Assembly (NCBI GenBank): GCA_024640085.1
Contig: JAHEFR010000008.1
Coordinates: 1 to 64,000, forward strand
DNA length: 64,000 nt
Direction: 5' to 3'
Source: Gammaproteobacteria bacterium
Lineage (GTDB): Bacteria > Pseudomonadota > Gammaproteobacteria > Steroidobacterales > XN24
The notes beneath the pieces were generated by a model. The model did not search any database. It was given only the letters and a program-made list of their open reading frames with translations, and was not told the DNA's origin. Numbering within the stretch: position 1 is the first letter of the stretch; each line of letters begins with the position of its first letter. The position numbers were made by a program, and so were the translations under genes. Below, in pieces: positions 8,154 to 16,136 of this stretch.

Positions 8154-8929
8154 GTCGCCGAACCTCCCTCGTCCCTGGCCCGGACGAGCGCGGCCACGCT
8201 GACGAGGATGATACCGCGGGACTGCAGGCCATCCATCTGCTCGGCAAGCAGGGCCAGCGTCGCTTCCCGCGGGTGACCGATTGCCAGTGCTGTCCCTTCA
8301 GCCAGAGCGAGCTGGATCAGGCGCTCCCACTGGACACGGACGGCCTCCGGCGCCGGGTCCTCGTCCAGAAAAACGTCACGGCGCGTTGCCGGTACTCCGT
8401 GGTTGCCCGCCAGTCGCTGCGCCATGCTCTCAGCGGTGGTCGCACTGTCCACGAAGAGCAGTCCGCCCCGGCCCGCCAGCTCTGCCATGAACCACTCCAT
8501 GTAGGCAATATGCCGGGTCAGCAGGCTGCCCATGTGATTGTTTACGCCGATGGCGCCCGGCACCGAGTCAAGATCCGACCGCACGATCTGACGAAGCTGG
8601 TTACGAGTCTGACCGACCAGCAGCACGCCTGGGCCGGGCCGGGCGGTGGGGTCCTCAGGTTGCATTGGCAGGTGGACAAAGACGTCCTTGCCGGCGTCGA
8701 TGCAGGCCTTGGCCGCGAGTTCCGCATAGGGCGTGTGTGGCAGGATAGAACAGGTGATCGCACCTGGCAGCGCTGCCGCACGCTCGGCCTCCGTCCTCGC
8801 GTTTCCCAGATCGTCCATGATGACGGCTACCAGAGCCGGCGTTTCCGCGGCAGCGCAGGGCGTCGTCAGGAGTCCGAACCAGATCGCCATCAGCAATCCG
8901 GTCAGTATTTCGCGTCGGGGACTGATCAA
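8129..8929 (-). CDS. yibQ: Divergent polysaccharide deacetylase YibQ
   Basis: 266 residues. A signal peptide (ILTGLLMAIWFGLLT..CAAA) is followed by VAVIMDDLGNA, HTPYAELAAKA, VFVHLPMQPED, GVNNHMGSLLT and FVDSATTAESMA, the pattern of divergent polysaccharide deacetylases found next to envC/ctpA. The start is a TTG overlapping the ctpA stop (TTGA). It is probably periplasmic and linked to envelope remodelling; an actual substrate is not established for the family. Confidence 0.88.
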   Translation of the reverse strand: MISPRREILTGLLMAIWFGLLTTPCAAAETPALVAVIMDDLGNARTEAERAAALPGAITCSILPHTPYAELAAKACIDAGKDVFVHLPMQPEDPTARPGPGVLLVGQTRNQLRQIVRSDLDSVPGAIGVNNHMGSLLTRHIAYMEWFMAELAGRGGLLFVDSATTAESMAQRLAGNHGVPATRRDVFLDEDPAPEAVRVQWERLIQLALAEGTALAIGHPREATLALLAEQMDGLQSRGIILVSVAALVRARDEGGSATWQEFSSR

Positions 8930-10131
8930 TTTTGCTGCCGGACCTTTGCGACCCGCTGGGTCTTGAGGAGTTCGAGTGCTCGACTGAGCTGGTAATCCGG
9001 CTCCGGCGAAGCGGCAGCCGCCACGGGGTCTATCCTGATGTCCGGGCTGATCCCGCGATTGTGTATTGAGCGGCCCGACGGCGTGAAATACCGGGAGGTG
9101 GTCAACTTGACGGCGCGTCCCCCGGAAAGTGGCATGACGGTCTGTACCGAGCCCTTGCCGAACGTGGGCACTCCGACGATGACGGCCCTGTGATTGTCCT
9201 GCAGTGCGCCGGCGACGATCTCCGCTGCGGATGCGGATCCACCGTTTACGATCACGGCCAGCGGTTTGCCGTCGATGATGTCTCCGGGCGTAGCCTGCGT
9301 CCGGAACCGGGCATCCGGGACCCGGCCCTCCGCAGAGACGATCACGCCTTCGTCGAGAAACGCGTCGGAAACGTCTACGGCCGCATCCAGCACCCCGCCA
9401 GGGTTGTTCCGCAGGTCCAGTACCAACCCGGACAGCTGGCCATCGGACTGGCGCCCCAGTTGTTCCACGGCATCCCTCAGGTCGGCTGAAGTAGTCTCGC
9501 TGAAATGGGTCAAACGGATGTATCCGTAGGCCGGCTCGACGAGCTCGAAGCGGACGCTTTTCAGCTGGATCTGCGTTCGTACGAGATCGAAAGCGACGGG
9601 ATTCTGGCCACCGTCACGGGTCAGGGTCAGACGCACCGCCGTGCCGGCGGCGCCACGCAGTCTCTTTACGGCGTCGTCTATATCCTGCGGGTCGACTGGC
9701 ATGCCGTCGATACTGATGATGATGTCCCCGCTATGTACCTCGGCTCGGGCAGCGGGACTTCCTTCGATGGCCGAGACCACGACCATCTGTCCGTCGGCCG
9801 CGCCGACTTCCAGTCCCACCCCCGAATAGTTGCCGGAGGTGCTGATCAGGATTTCCTCGTACTCCTCGGCATCCAGATACGATGAATGGGGATCCAGATC
9901 TGCGACCATTCCCCTGATCGCGGCCTCGATCAGGCGATCGTCGTCCACCTGGTCGACATAGTCCCGTTTCACGCGCTCGAGCACTTCGGCCAGCAGGCGG
10001 GCCTGGTCCCAGGGAAGATCAGCTGATCCCCGGGGTTCCTTGTCGGCCAGCACGGTAGACCCGAGGCTGAGAGACAGCCCGAGAATCACACCTATGCTGA
10101 TCGCCAGAAGACCGCGAATTTTCAATGACAT
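8926..10131 (-). CDS. ctpA: Carboxyl-terminal processing protease CtpA (S41)
   Basis: 401 residues. The N-terminal hydrophobic segment (residues 5-28) is a signal or anchor. A PDZ domain lies at about 95-180 (SGVGLEV, SGDIIISIDGMPV). The S41 protease core follows: GYIRLTHFSE, LRNNPGGVLDAAV, the serine loop NGGSASAAEIVAGAL (Ser299/Ser301) and the lysine in FGKGSVQTV (Lys326). Such proteases trim C-termini of periplasmic proteins, including cell-wall hydrolases, which fits the adjacent envC. It lies 70 bp downstream of envC. Confidence 0.95.
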   Translation of the reverse strand: MSLKIRGLLAISIGVILGLSLSLGSTVLADKEPRGSADLPWDQARLLAEVLERVKRDYVDQVDDDRLIEAAIRGMVADLDPHSSYLDAEEYEEILISTSGNYSGVGLEVGAADGQMVVVSAIEGSPAARAEVHSGDIIISIDGMPVDPQDIDDAVKRLRGAAGTAVRLTLTRDGGQNPVAFDLVRTQIQLKSVRFELVEPAYGYIRLTHFSETTSADLRDAVEQLGRQSDGQLSGLVLDLRNNPGGVLDAAVDVSDAFLDEGVIVSAEGRVPDARFRTQATPGDIIDGKPLAVIVNGGSASAAEIVAGALQDNHRAVIVGVPTFGKGSVQTVMPLSGGRAVKLTTSRYFTPSGRSIHNRGISPDIRIDPVAAAASPEPDYQLSRALELLKTQRVAKVRQQN

Positions 10132-10201
10132 GCAGATGCCCCGGCCCGGCGCCGTGAGGAGACGCTGACATTACCACAGGCGCCAGTGGACATAAATTGA
10201 C

Positions 10202-11368
10202 CTATCTCGCGGCCAATCTGTTTCTGAACCAGCGATGCGGATTTTGCGGCTGACCGTCCCGGCGGATCTCGAAATACAACCCTGTGCGGGATTTGCCACC
10301 GGTGTCGCCAGCCCCCGCGACGACCTCGCCTGGCTCGACCCAGTCTCCGACACGCTTGTAAAGCGTTTCGTTGTGTCCATAAAGGCTCATGTAGCCGTCT
10401 CCGTGCTCGATCACCAGCAGCAATCCCATGCCGGGCAGCCAGTCCGCATAAGCGACCCGGCCATGGTAGACGGCACGCACGTCCCTGCCTCGATCGGTGC
10501 CTATGACCACTCCGTTCCATTTCAACGAGCCTCCGGCCCTTGGCTGGCCGAAGTCGCTTACCAACACACCCTTTGCCGGCCAGTCGAGCTTGCCCTTGAG
10601 GGAGGCGAACGGCTCCCGGTCCGTCCCGGGCATGTCCGCCAGGGCGCGCCTGAGTTCCTCGATCAGTGACTCGAGAGCGGCCGCCTCCGCCGTGAGTCTT
10701 GCCGCCTCTGATTGTCGATCGGTGATGCGGGCATCGATGCTTGCGACAACCTGCGCGCGCGCCTGCCGGGCCTGCTCCAGCCGCCGGGCTTCCTCGGTCT
10801 GCCTGGCCAGTAGTTGCTCCAGCCGAGCCGCGTTCTCCGTCAGGCGGATCTCCGCATCGGTCAACTCTGAAAGCTCGGCGATAACGGCCTTGATTTCCGT
10901 CGCCCGGTCCTCGGTCAGGTAGCGGTAGTACACCAGGACGCGCCCCAGTCGGGCCGGCTCCTGCTGGCTCAGCAGGAGCCGGAGCCGCTCTGTCTGGCCG
11001 CTGGCATAAACAGCCCTTACCTGGGTTGCCAGCGATCGCTGCTTCGCTGCCAGTCTCCGCTTGCTGGCGTCCACCTGCTGTTGCAGCCGGGCCTGGCGCT
11101 TGCGGCTGGCTGCGAGATTTTCCTCCGTCCCCCGCAAGACCCGGGCAGCCTCGCCGGCCTGACGCTCCGCCTGTTTCAGCCTGGCGGTCTCACTATCGCG
11201 GCGCCCGGCCTGGGTCTCGATCTCGGCCTGGATCTGGCGGATGCGCGCCTTCAGGGCCTCGAGCCTGGCCTCGGGATCGTCCGCGGCCCCCGTCAGACAG
11301 GCGACGGCGATCAGCGCGATGCTGATCGCCAGGCGGCATGATCGGATTCTCGTGATTTGCAGAGGCAT
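10202..11368 (-). CDS. envC: Murein hydrolase activator EnvC
   Basis: 388 residues: signal peptide (ISIALIAVACLTGA), long coiled coil (~residues 28-250, rich in Arg, Gln, Ala, Glu) and a C-terminal LytM/M23 domain (~275-388). In place of the active H-x-G-x-D there is W-N-G-V-V, and the later His pair is reduced to LYGHN, so most zinc ligands are missing. This is expected for an EnvC activator of amidases rather than an enzyme. It acts at the division septum with FtsEX in relatives. It heads the envC-ctpA-yibQ run. gpmI, its usual upstream neighbour, is absent here. Confidence 0.92.
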   Translation of the reverse strand: MPLQITRIRSCRLAISIALIAVACLTGAADDPEARLEALKARIRQIQAEIETQAGRRDSETARLKQAERQAGEAARVLRGTEENLAASRKRQARLQQQVDASKRRLAAKQRSLATQVRAVYASGQTERLRLLLSQQEPARLGRVLVYYRYLTEDRATEIKAVIAELSELTDAEIRLTENAARLEQLLARQTEEARRLEQARQARAQVVASIDARITDRQSEAARLTAEAAALESLIEELRRALADMPGTDREPFASLKGKLDWPAKGVLVSDFGQPRAGGSLKWNGVVIGTDRGRDVRAVYHGRVAYADWLPGMGLLLVIEHGDGYMSLYGHNETLYKRVGDWVEPGEVVAGAGDTGGKSRTGLYFEIRRDGQPQNPHRWFRNRLAAR

Positions 11369-11447
11369 GGGCTGTGCCGACAGTGTATGTAATAGCGGTG
11401 CGGCGACAAGGTCTCCCGCGACCTCGGCTGCTATAATGGCGAGCTAG

Positions 11448-11464
11448 CGCGGGCGGGGCCCGCG
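11448..11464 (+). repeat. GC-rich hairpin in the yibN leader
   Basis: CGCGGGC and GCCCGCG pair perfectly over 7 bp with a 3-base loop, just after a TATAAT (11432-11437) and 24 bases before the yibN ATG. The following bases (TTCTTCTT) are pyrimidine-rich but not a solid T-tract, so a terminator or attenuator function is uncertain. Confidence 0.35.
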
Positions 11465-11487
11465 TTCTTCTTGCTGACGGCGTTTCA

Positions 11488-11940
11488 ATGGCACAGATCC
11501 TCGAATTTGCAGGCAATCATCCGTATCTGATCGGCGCATTGCTGGGTTTGATCGTACTGGTCATCACGACCGAGGTTCGCGCCAGGGCCGGGGGGGCAGA
11601 CCTCCCGCCGGCAGAGGCTGTCAGACTGATCAACGATGGCGCGACGATCGTGGACATCCGGCCGGCGGAGCGGTACGCGGCCGGCCACATCATCGGGGCA
11701 GTGAACATACCCGCAGCAGAACTCGACGCTCGGGCCGGGGAGGTGGCGAAGAAGAAGGACCGACCCGTTCTTGTGTGCTGCGAGACCGGCACCGGCGCTG
11801 CCAGGGCGGCTGCGGCCCTGCGCAAGGCCCAGTTTTCGACGGTGGTGCGCCTGCAGGGTGGTATGGCCGCCTGGGAGCGGGAAAATTTTCCGATCGAGCG
11901 ACGAGCGGAGAAGACGGGGCAGAAGGCCAGGAAAGCGTGA
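11488..11940 (+). CDS. yibN: Rhodanese-like protein YibN
   Basis: 150 residues: an N-terminal membrane helix (about 11-29) and a rhodanese domain with DIRPAERYAAGHIIGAVNIP and active loop VCCETGTGAARAA, where Cys98 is the likely catalytic residue and Cys97 an unusual neighbour. Position before grxC-secB-gpsA matches E. coli yibN. A TATAAT lies at 11432-11437 and a 7-bp GC hairpin at 11448-11464 in the leader. The next gene overlaps its stop (GTGA). Confidence 0.9.
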   Translation: MAQILEFAGNHPYLIGALLGLIVLVITTEVRARAGGADLPPAEAVRLINDGATIVDIRPAERYAAGHIIGAVNIPAAELDARAGEVAKKKDRPVLVCCETGTGAARAAAALRKAQFSTVVRLQGGMAAWERENFPIERRAEKTGQKARKA

Positions 11941-12230
11941 ACGATAAGGCCGGCATCGCAGAAGTCGTGATTTACGCGACCCGGTATTGCCCGCACTGCA
12001 TTCGCGCCAGGCGTCTGCTCGACGCAAAGCGCGTGTGCTACCGGGAGACCCTGGTGGACACCAGTGCCGGCAGCCGACGCGAAATGGAGCGGCGCACTGG
12101 GCGCAGGACGGTGCCGCAGATATTTTTCGGGGGCCGGCACGTGGGGGGCTTCGACTCCCTGCTGGTTCTGGAGACGACCGGCGAACTCGATCGCCTGCTG
12201 TCGGCAGATCCCCTGGCGGGCTGCGCGTGA
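11937..12230 (+). CDS. grxC: Glutaredoxin 3
   Basis: 97 residues from a GTG that overlaps the yibN stop codon. The dithiol active site CPHC (Cys18-Cys21) lies after the first strand (VVIYATRYCPHC). The cis-proline loop TVPQIFFGGRHVGGFD completes the glutathione site. It reduces disulfides in the cytoplasm using glutathione. The C-terminal Cys-Ala is a minor extra. The order yibN-grxC-secB is as in E. coli. Confidence 0.93.
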   Translation: MNDKAGIAEVVIYATRYCPHCIRARRLLDAKRVCYRETLVDTSAGSRREMERRTGRRTVPQIFFGGRHVGGFDSLLVLETTGELDRLLSADPLAGCA

Positions 12231-12285
12231 AACCGGGCCGGCCCCGGCGCCCGCCCAAGACAAGAGAAGGATTCGAGGGACCAAT

Positions 12286-12780
12286 ATGACTGACAAACAA
12301 CTTGACTCCCGGGGCGTCTCCCAGGACGGCGCCCAGATCGGCCTGCAGAAGATATACATCAAGGATTCGTCCTTCGAGGCGCCCAACAGTCCGGCGATTT
12401 TTTCCGGCGACTGGAAGCCCAAGGTGACGATCAACCTTTCCACCCGCAGCAACGAGGTGGGCAACGAGGGCGTGGAAGTGGTCCTGGAGCTGTCGGTAGA
12501 AGCAAAGCACGGAGAAACCGTGGCCTTCCTGGCCGAGGTACAACAAGCCGGCATCTTCGTATTCAAGGGCGTTGCGGAGGAGGACAAGACCCAGATCCTG
12601 AGCACCTTCTGCCCGACGCAGCTTTACCCCTACGCCAGGGAGGTGATTGCCGACATGGTGGGTAAGGGCGGCTTCCCCCAGCTGCATCTGCAGCCGGTAA
12701 GCTTCGAGACGATGGTGGCCGCGGCCAAGGCGGAACGGAGCGCCCGCGACACGGCTTCCGAGGACCAGGCCCCGGCCTGA
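12286..12780 (+). CDS. secB: Protein-export chaperone SecB
   Basis: 164 residues with the SecB core: LQKIYIKDSSFEAPNSP, WKPKVTINLSTRS, and CPTQLYPYAREVIADMVGKGGFP. These form the tetramer and SecA-binding surfaces. The ATG at 12286 is preceded by GAGGGA. SecB holds preproteins unfolded and hands them to SecA. It lies 14 bp before gpsA. Confidence 0.96.
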   Translation: MTDKQLDSRGVSQDGAQIGLQKIYIKDSSFEAPNSPAIFSGDWKPKVTINLSTRSNEVGNEGVEVVLELSVEAKHGETVAFLAEVQQAGIFVFKGVAEEDKTQILSTFCPTQLYPYAREVIADMVGKGGFPQLHLQPVSFETMVAAAKAERSARDTASEDQAPA

Positions 12781-12794
12781 AGGGCCCGGCACTA

Positions 12795-13811
12795 ATGATC
12801 ACGGATCTCACCATTACGGTCGTCGGCGCCGGCTCCTGGGGCACCGCGCTGGCGATCCAGTTGGCGAGGAGCGGACGGCGGACAATCCTGTGGGGTCGGG
12901 TCGAGGACAACCTGGACCGCCTGCAGGAGGTCCGGGAAAACGAGCAGTTCCTCCCTGGGGCGCGTTTTCCCGACAGCCTCCAGGTAGAACCGGACCTGTC
13001 GGCCGCCCTGGCAAGCACGGACATCGTGCTGGTCGCCGTCCCCAGCCACGTGTTCCGGAGGGTGCTCAACGACATCAGGCCCAGACTCCCCAAGGCCGCG
13101 CGGCTAGCCTGGGCGACCAAGGGGTTTGAGGTCGAAACGGGGAAGCTGCCCCACCAGGTAGCAGAGGACGTGCTCGGCAAGGATATTCCCAAGGCGGTCC
13201 TGTCGGGACCCACCTTCGCTCGTGAGGTGGGCGCGGGTCTCCCCACCGCCATGACGGTCGCCGCTACGGACGAGACCTACGCGAGGAAACTGGCCGAAAG
13301 CATCTCGGGAGAGACCTTCCGTGCATATACCTCCACCGACATCGTCGGGGTCGAGGTCGGCGGTGCGGTGAAGAATGCCCTGGCCATCGGCGCCGGAATC
13401 TGCGACGGCCTGGGGTTCGGCGCCAACACCCGGGTCGCCCTGATCACTCGCGGCCTGGTGGAGATGACCCGTCTCGGTGTCGCGCTCGGCGCTCAACCGG
13501 CCACATTCATGGGTCTTGCGGGGATGGGAGACCTGGTGCTGACCTGCACCGACAACCAGTCCAGAAACCGCCGCATGGGTCTCGCCCTGGCGGCAGGCAA
13601 GACCGTGGCCGAAGCAGAGGCCGAGATCAAGCAGGTCGTGGAAGGGGTCAAGGCCGCCGAAGCCGTGCACCGCGTGGCCACGCAGGCGGGCGTCGAGATG
13701 CCCATCTGCGAGCAGATCTACCGGATCCTCTACGAGGGCATCGAGCCCCGCGAGGCGGTAACGGCCCTGATGCAGCGGGCACTCAAGGCCGAGAATTCTC
13801 CAAGTCGCTGA
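12795..13811 (+). CDS. gpsA: Glycerol-3-phosphate dehydrogenase (NAD(P)+)
   Basis: 338 residues. The N-terminal Rossmann motif is VVGAGSWGTALA. The catalytic region contains GGAVKNALAIGAGICDGLGFG with the conserved Lys, and GMGDLVLTCTDNQSRNRRMG. It reduces dihydroxyacetone phosphate to glycerol-3-phosphate for phospholipid synthesis. Its 3' end overlaps the convergent trmL gene by 29 bp. The cysE gene found beside gpsA in E. coli is absent. Confidence 0.96.
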   Translation: MITDLTITVVGAGSWGTALAIQLARSGRRTILWGRVEDNLDRLQEVRENEQFLPGARFPDSLQVEPDLSAALASTDIVLVAVPSHVFRRVLNDIRPRLPKAARLAWATKGFEVETGKLPHQVAEDVLGKDIPKAVLSGPTFAREVGAGLPTAMTVAATDETYARKLAESISGETFRAYTSTDIVGVEVGGAVKNALAIGAGICDGLGFGANTRVALITRGLVEMTRLGVALGAQPATFMGLAGMGDLVLTCTDNQSRNRRMGLALAAGKTVAEAEAEIKQVVEGVKAAEAVHRVATQAGVEMPICEQIYRILYEGIEPREAVTALMQRALKAENSPSR

Positions 13812-14271
13812 CCGCCCCGGCATATTCGTGCTGGCGCCACGCTTCGTATACCGCCACCGCCACGGCGTTTGACAGATTCAGGCTGCGATTGCCGGGACGC
13901 ATGGGTAACCTCAGGCGCCGGTCAGCGGGTACGGATTCCAAAATGTCACGGGGCAGCCCCCGGGTTTCCGGTCCGAACAGCAGGGCGTCGCCCGGTTCGA
14001 ACCGCGCCTGGTCCAACGGGGTCGGCGCGCGGCTCGAAAACACAAAGACGCGGGGATCGCTCAGAGTCGACAGGCAGGCGTGCAGATCCGGATGATGCAC
14101 GAGGCGGGTGATTTCCCTGTAATCCAGCCCCGCTCGCCGCAACCTCGGCTCGTCGAGTTCGAAACCCAGGGGCCCGACCAGGTGCAGCCCGGCACCGGTA
14201 TTGGCACAAAGTCGTATGATATTGCCCGTGTTCGGGGGTATCTCCGGCTGGTAGAGGACGACGTGAAACAT
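13783..14271 (-). CDS. trmL: tRNA (cytidine/uridine-2'-O-)-methyltransferase TrmL
   Basis: 162 residues of the SPOUT family: YQPEIPPNTGNIIRLCANTG at the N-terminus (motif 1), FGPETRGLP (motif 2) and RLPMRPGNRSLNLSNAVAV (motif 3, trefoil knot). TrmL methylates the wobble ribose in certain leucine tRNAs. The ATG at 14271 gives the family length. It is divergent from pyrD with only 37 bp between starts. Confidence 0.94.
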   Translation of the reverse strand: MFHVVLYQPEIPPNTGNIIRLCANTGAGLHLVGPLGFELDEPRLRRAGLDYREITRLVHHPDLHACLSTLSDPRVFVFSSRAPTPLDQARFEPGDALLFGPETRGLPRDILESVPADRRLRLPMRPGNRSLNLSNAVAVAVYEAWRQHEYAGAVSDLENSRP

Positions 14272-14308
14272 CCGCGGATGGTCTCTGATGACCGCTGGTA
14301 ACCGCATT

Positions 14309-15286
14309 ATGAGCAACCCCACACCAAATTCGCATCCATCCATCGAGTTCGATTTCTGCGGCCTGCACTTTGCATCGCCGATTGTCCTGCTGTCGGGCTG
14401 CGTCGGATTTGGCGAGGAATACACTCGTATCGAGGGTTTCTCCAATCGGGACGTCGGAGCCGTGGTGCTAAAGGGTACGACCCGCGAGCCCAGGCTTGGG
14501 AATCCAGCCCATCGCGTATACGAAACGCCAATGGGCATGCTCAACGCCATCGGTCTCCAGAATCCCGGCGTAGACGAGGTGGTCGACGAGATACTGCCGA
14601 TGCTGGATTTCGATGAAACGCGATTCATCGCCAACGTCTGTGGCTCGACTATCGAGGACTACGCCCAGACCACGCGGCGTTTCGAGGATTCCCCGATCGA
14701 CGCCATCGAGATCAATATCTCCTGCCCGAACATCAAGGAGGGCGGCGTAGCCTTCGGCAATATCCCGGAAATGTCGGCCCGGGTCGTCGAGGCCTGCCGA
14801 CGAGTGACCACAAAGCCGATCATCACGAAGCTCTCGCCGAACCAGACTGACATCCGGGAGAACGCCAGGCGCTGCATCGAGGCAGGCAGCGACGCCCTGG
14901 CGGTAATCAATACTGTCATGGGCATGGCCATTGACGCGGAGAAGCGCGCGCCGGTGATCGGGAATATCCGGGGAGGCCTTTCCGGCCCTGCAATCAAGCC
15001 CATCGCTCTGCTCAAGGTGCACGAGGTGTACCAGGTGGCCGGACCCCTTGGCGTCCCCATCATCGGCCAGGGCGGTATCGCCGATGCCACGGATGCAATT
15101 GAGTTTCTCGTAGCCGGCGCTACGGCAGTGGGTGTGGGTACCGGGCTGTTCTATGACCCACTCGTGTGCCGCAAGATCAACGAAGGCATCGTGGATTACC
15201 TCGGTCGCCACGGTATCGACGATATCAAGGACCTGATCGGGAGCCTGGCTCTGCCGCACCCGACAGCTTCGCCGGCCACCTGCTGA
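14309..15286 (+). CDS. pyrD: Dihydroorotate dehydrogenase, class 1B catalytic-subunit type
   Basis: 325 residues. The FMN barrel is evident from VLLSGCVGFGEEY, NAIGLQNPGVDEVV, NISCPNIKEGG (cysteine as active base, diagnostic of class 1), GGLSGPAIKPIAL and GQGGIADATDAIEFLVAGATAVGVGT in blocks. The similarity is to class 1B enzymes, which normally need the PyrK iron-sulfur/FAD subunit for NAD+. No pyrK lies next to it. The GTG/ATG choice is unclear: an in-frame ATG at 14288 is also possible. Related flavin enzymes such as PreA share this fold, so activity needs testing. Confidence 0.82.
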   Translation: MSNPTPNSHPSIEFDFCGLHFASPIVLLSGCVGFGEEYTRIEGFSNRDVGAVVLKGTTREPRLGNPAHRVYETPMGMLNAIGLQNPGVDEVVDEILPMLDFDETRFIANVCGSTIEDYAQTTRRFEDSPIDAIEINISCPNIKEGGVAFGNIPEMSARVVEACRRVTTKPIITKLSPNQTDIRENARRCIEAGSDALAVINTVMGMAIDAEKRAPVIGNIRGGLSGPAIKPIALLKVHEVYQVAGPLGVPIIGQGGIADATDAIEFLVAGATAVGVGTGLFYDPLVCRKINEGIVDYLGRHGIDDIKDLIGSLALPHPTASPATC

Positions 15287-15345
15287 TTCCCCTGCAACCC
15301 GGCCCTGGGGGTCCGTCCGGACCGACCCGAGCCTGAAGAGAGGCC

Positions 15346-16131
15346 CTACTCCCGTTCCGGCTTTACGGCGAGGGTGGCGAGGCTCGTGGGCATGTAGCGG
15401 TTCAGGGTCGTCGCGGCATCGTCCCAGTCGTCTTCGAAGAGACCGGCCAGCAGGAATCCCGCGTCCATTTGGCCGCCGATCTGGGTTTCCAGGTCATGAC
15501 TGAAGCTCATGGGTTCGCCGGAGCCGATCCGATCGGCAATCTCCTCCGCGTCGAGGCACTCCGTGTCCGCATAGGGCAGCCGGTGGGTGACCCTGAGCAC
15601 GCCGCGATCCCGATCGGCCGCTTCGTCGAAGAGGAAGAACGCGGGATTGAGGAATCCTGCCAACAATCGACCGCCCGGCCCCAGGACCCGGTAGCACTCC
15701 TCCCAGACACCACGAACGTCGTCCACGAAGCAGTTCGAGACCGGGTGAAACACCAGGTCGAAGCTCCCGTCTTCGTACCTTGACAGGTCTCGCATATCAC
15801 CCAGGTCCAGCTGGATCGTGAGACCGTCCCGCTCAGCGACCTGGCGGTCGAGATCCAGCTGGGCCGGCGAATTGTCCAGCACCGTTACCGTGGCCCCCGC
15901 GGCCGAGAGCACCGGCGCCTGCTGTCCGCCCGACCCCGCCAGGGCTAGCAGCCGGCAGTCGGTCAGCGGAGAAAACCAGTCGGAAGGCACGTCCCGGTTC
16001 GGTGTCAGCCGGACTGCCCATCTGCCAGCCCGGGCGCGGGCGATGGTGCCGGTATCGACCGGTCGACTCCATCGACCTCCGTCGAGTGCCTGCCGGTCCC
16101 ACGCCCGTCGATTCATTTCGAGAAGATCCAT
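15346..16131 (-). CDS. Class I SAM-dependent methyltransferase
   Basis: 261 residues. The start MNRRAWDRQA is typical of this family. The SAM site is LLALAGSGGQQAPVLSAAGA, followed by acidic TVLDNSPAQLDLD and LGDMRDLSRYEDGSFDLVFHP, then VLGPGGRLLAGFLNP. Substrate unknown. It begins 5 bp after the ntrC stop on the same strand and may be co-transcribed with it, though a link to nitrogen control is not implied. Confidence 0.85.
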   Translation of the reverse strand: MDLLEMNRRAWDRQALDGGRWSRPVDTGTIARARAGRWAVRLTPNRDVPSDWFSPLTDCRLLALAGSGGQQAPVLSAAGATVTVLDNSPAQLDLDRQVAERDGLTIQLDLGDMRDLSRYEDGSFDLVFHPVSNCFVDDVRGVWEECYRVLGPGGRLLAGFLNPAFFLFDEAADRDRGVLRVTHRLPYADTECLDAEEIADRIGSGEPMSFSHDLETQIGGQMDAGFLLAGLFEDDWDDAATTLNRYMPTSLATLAVKPERE

Positions 16132-16136
16132 CCCGA

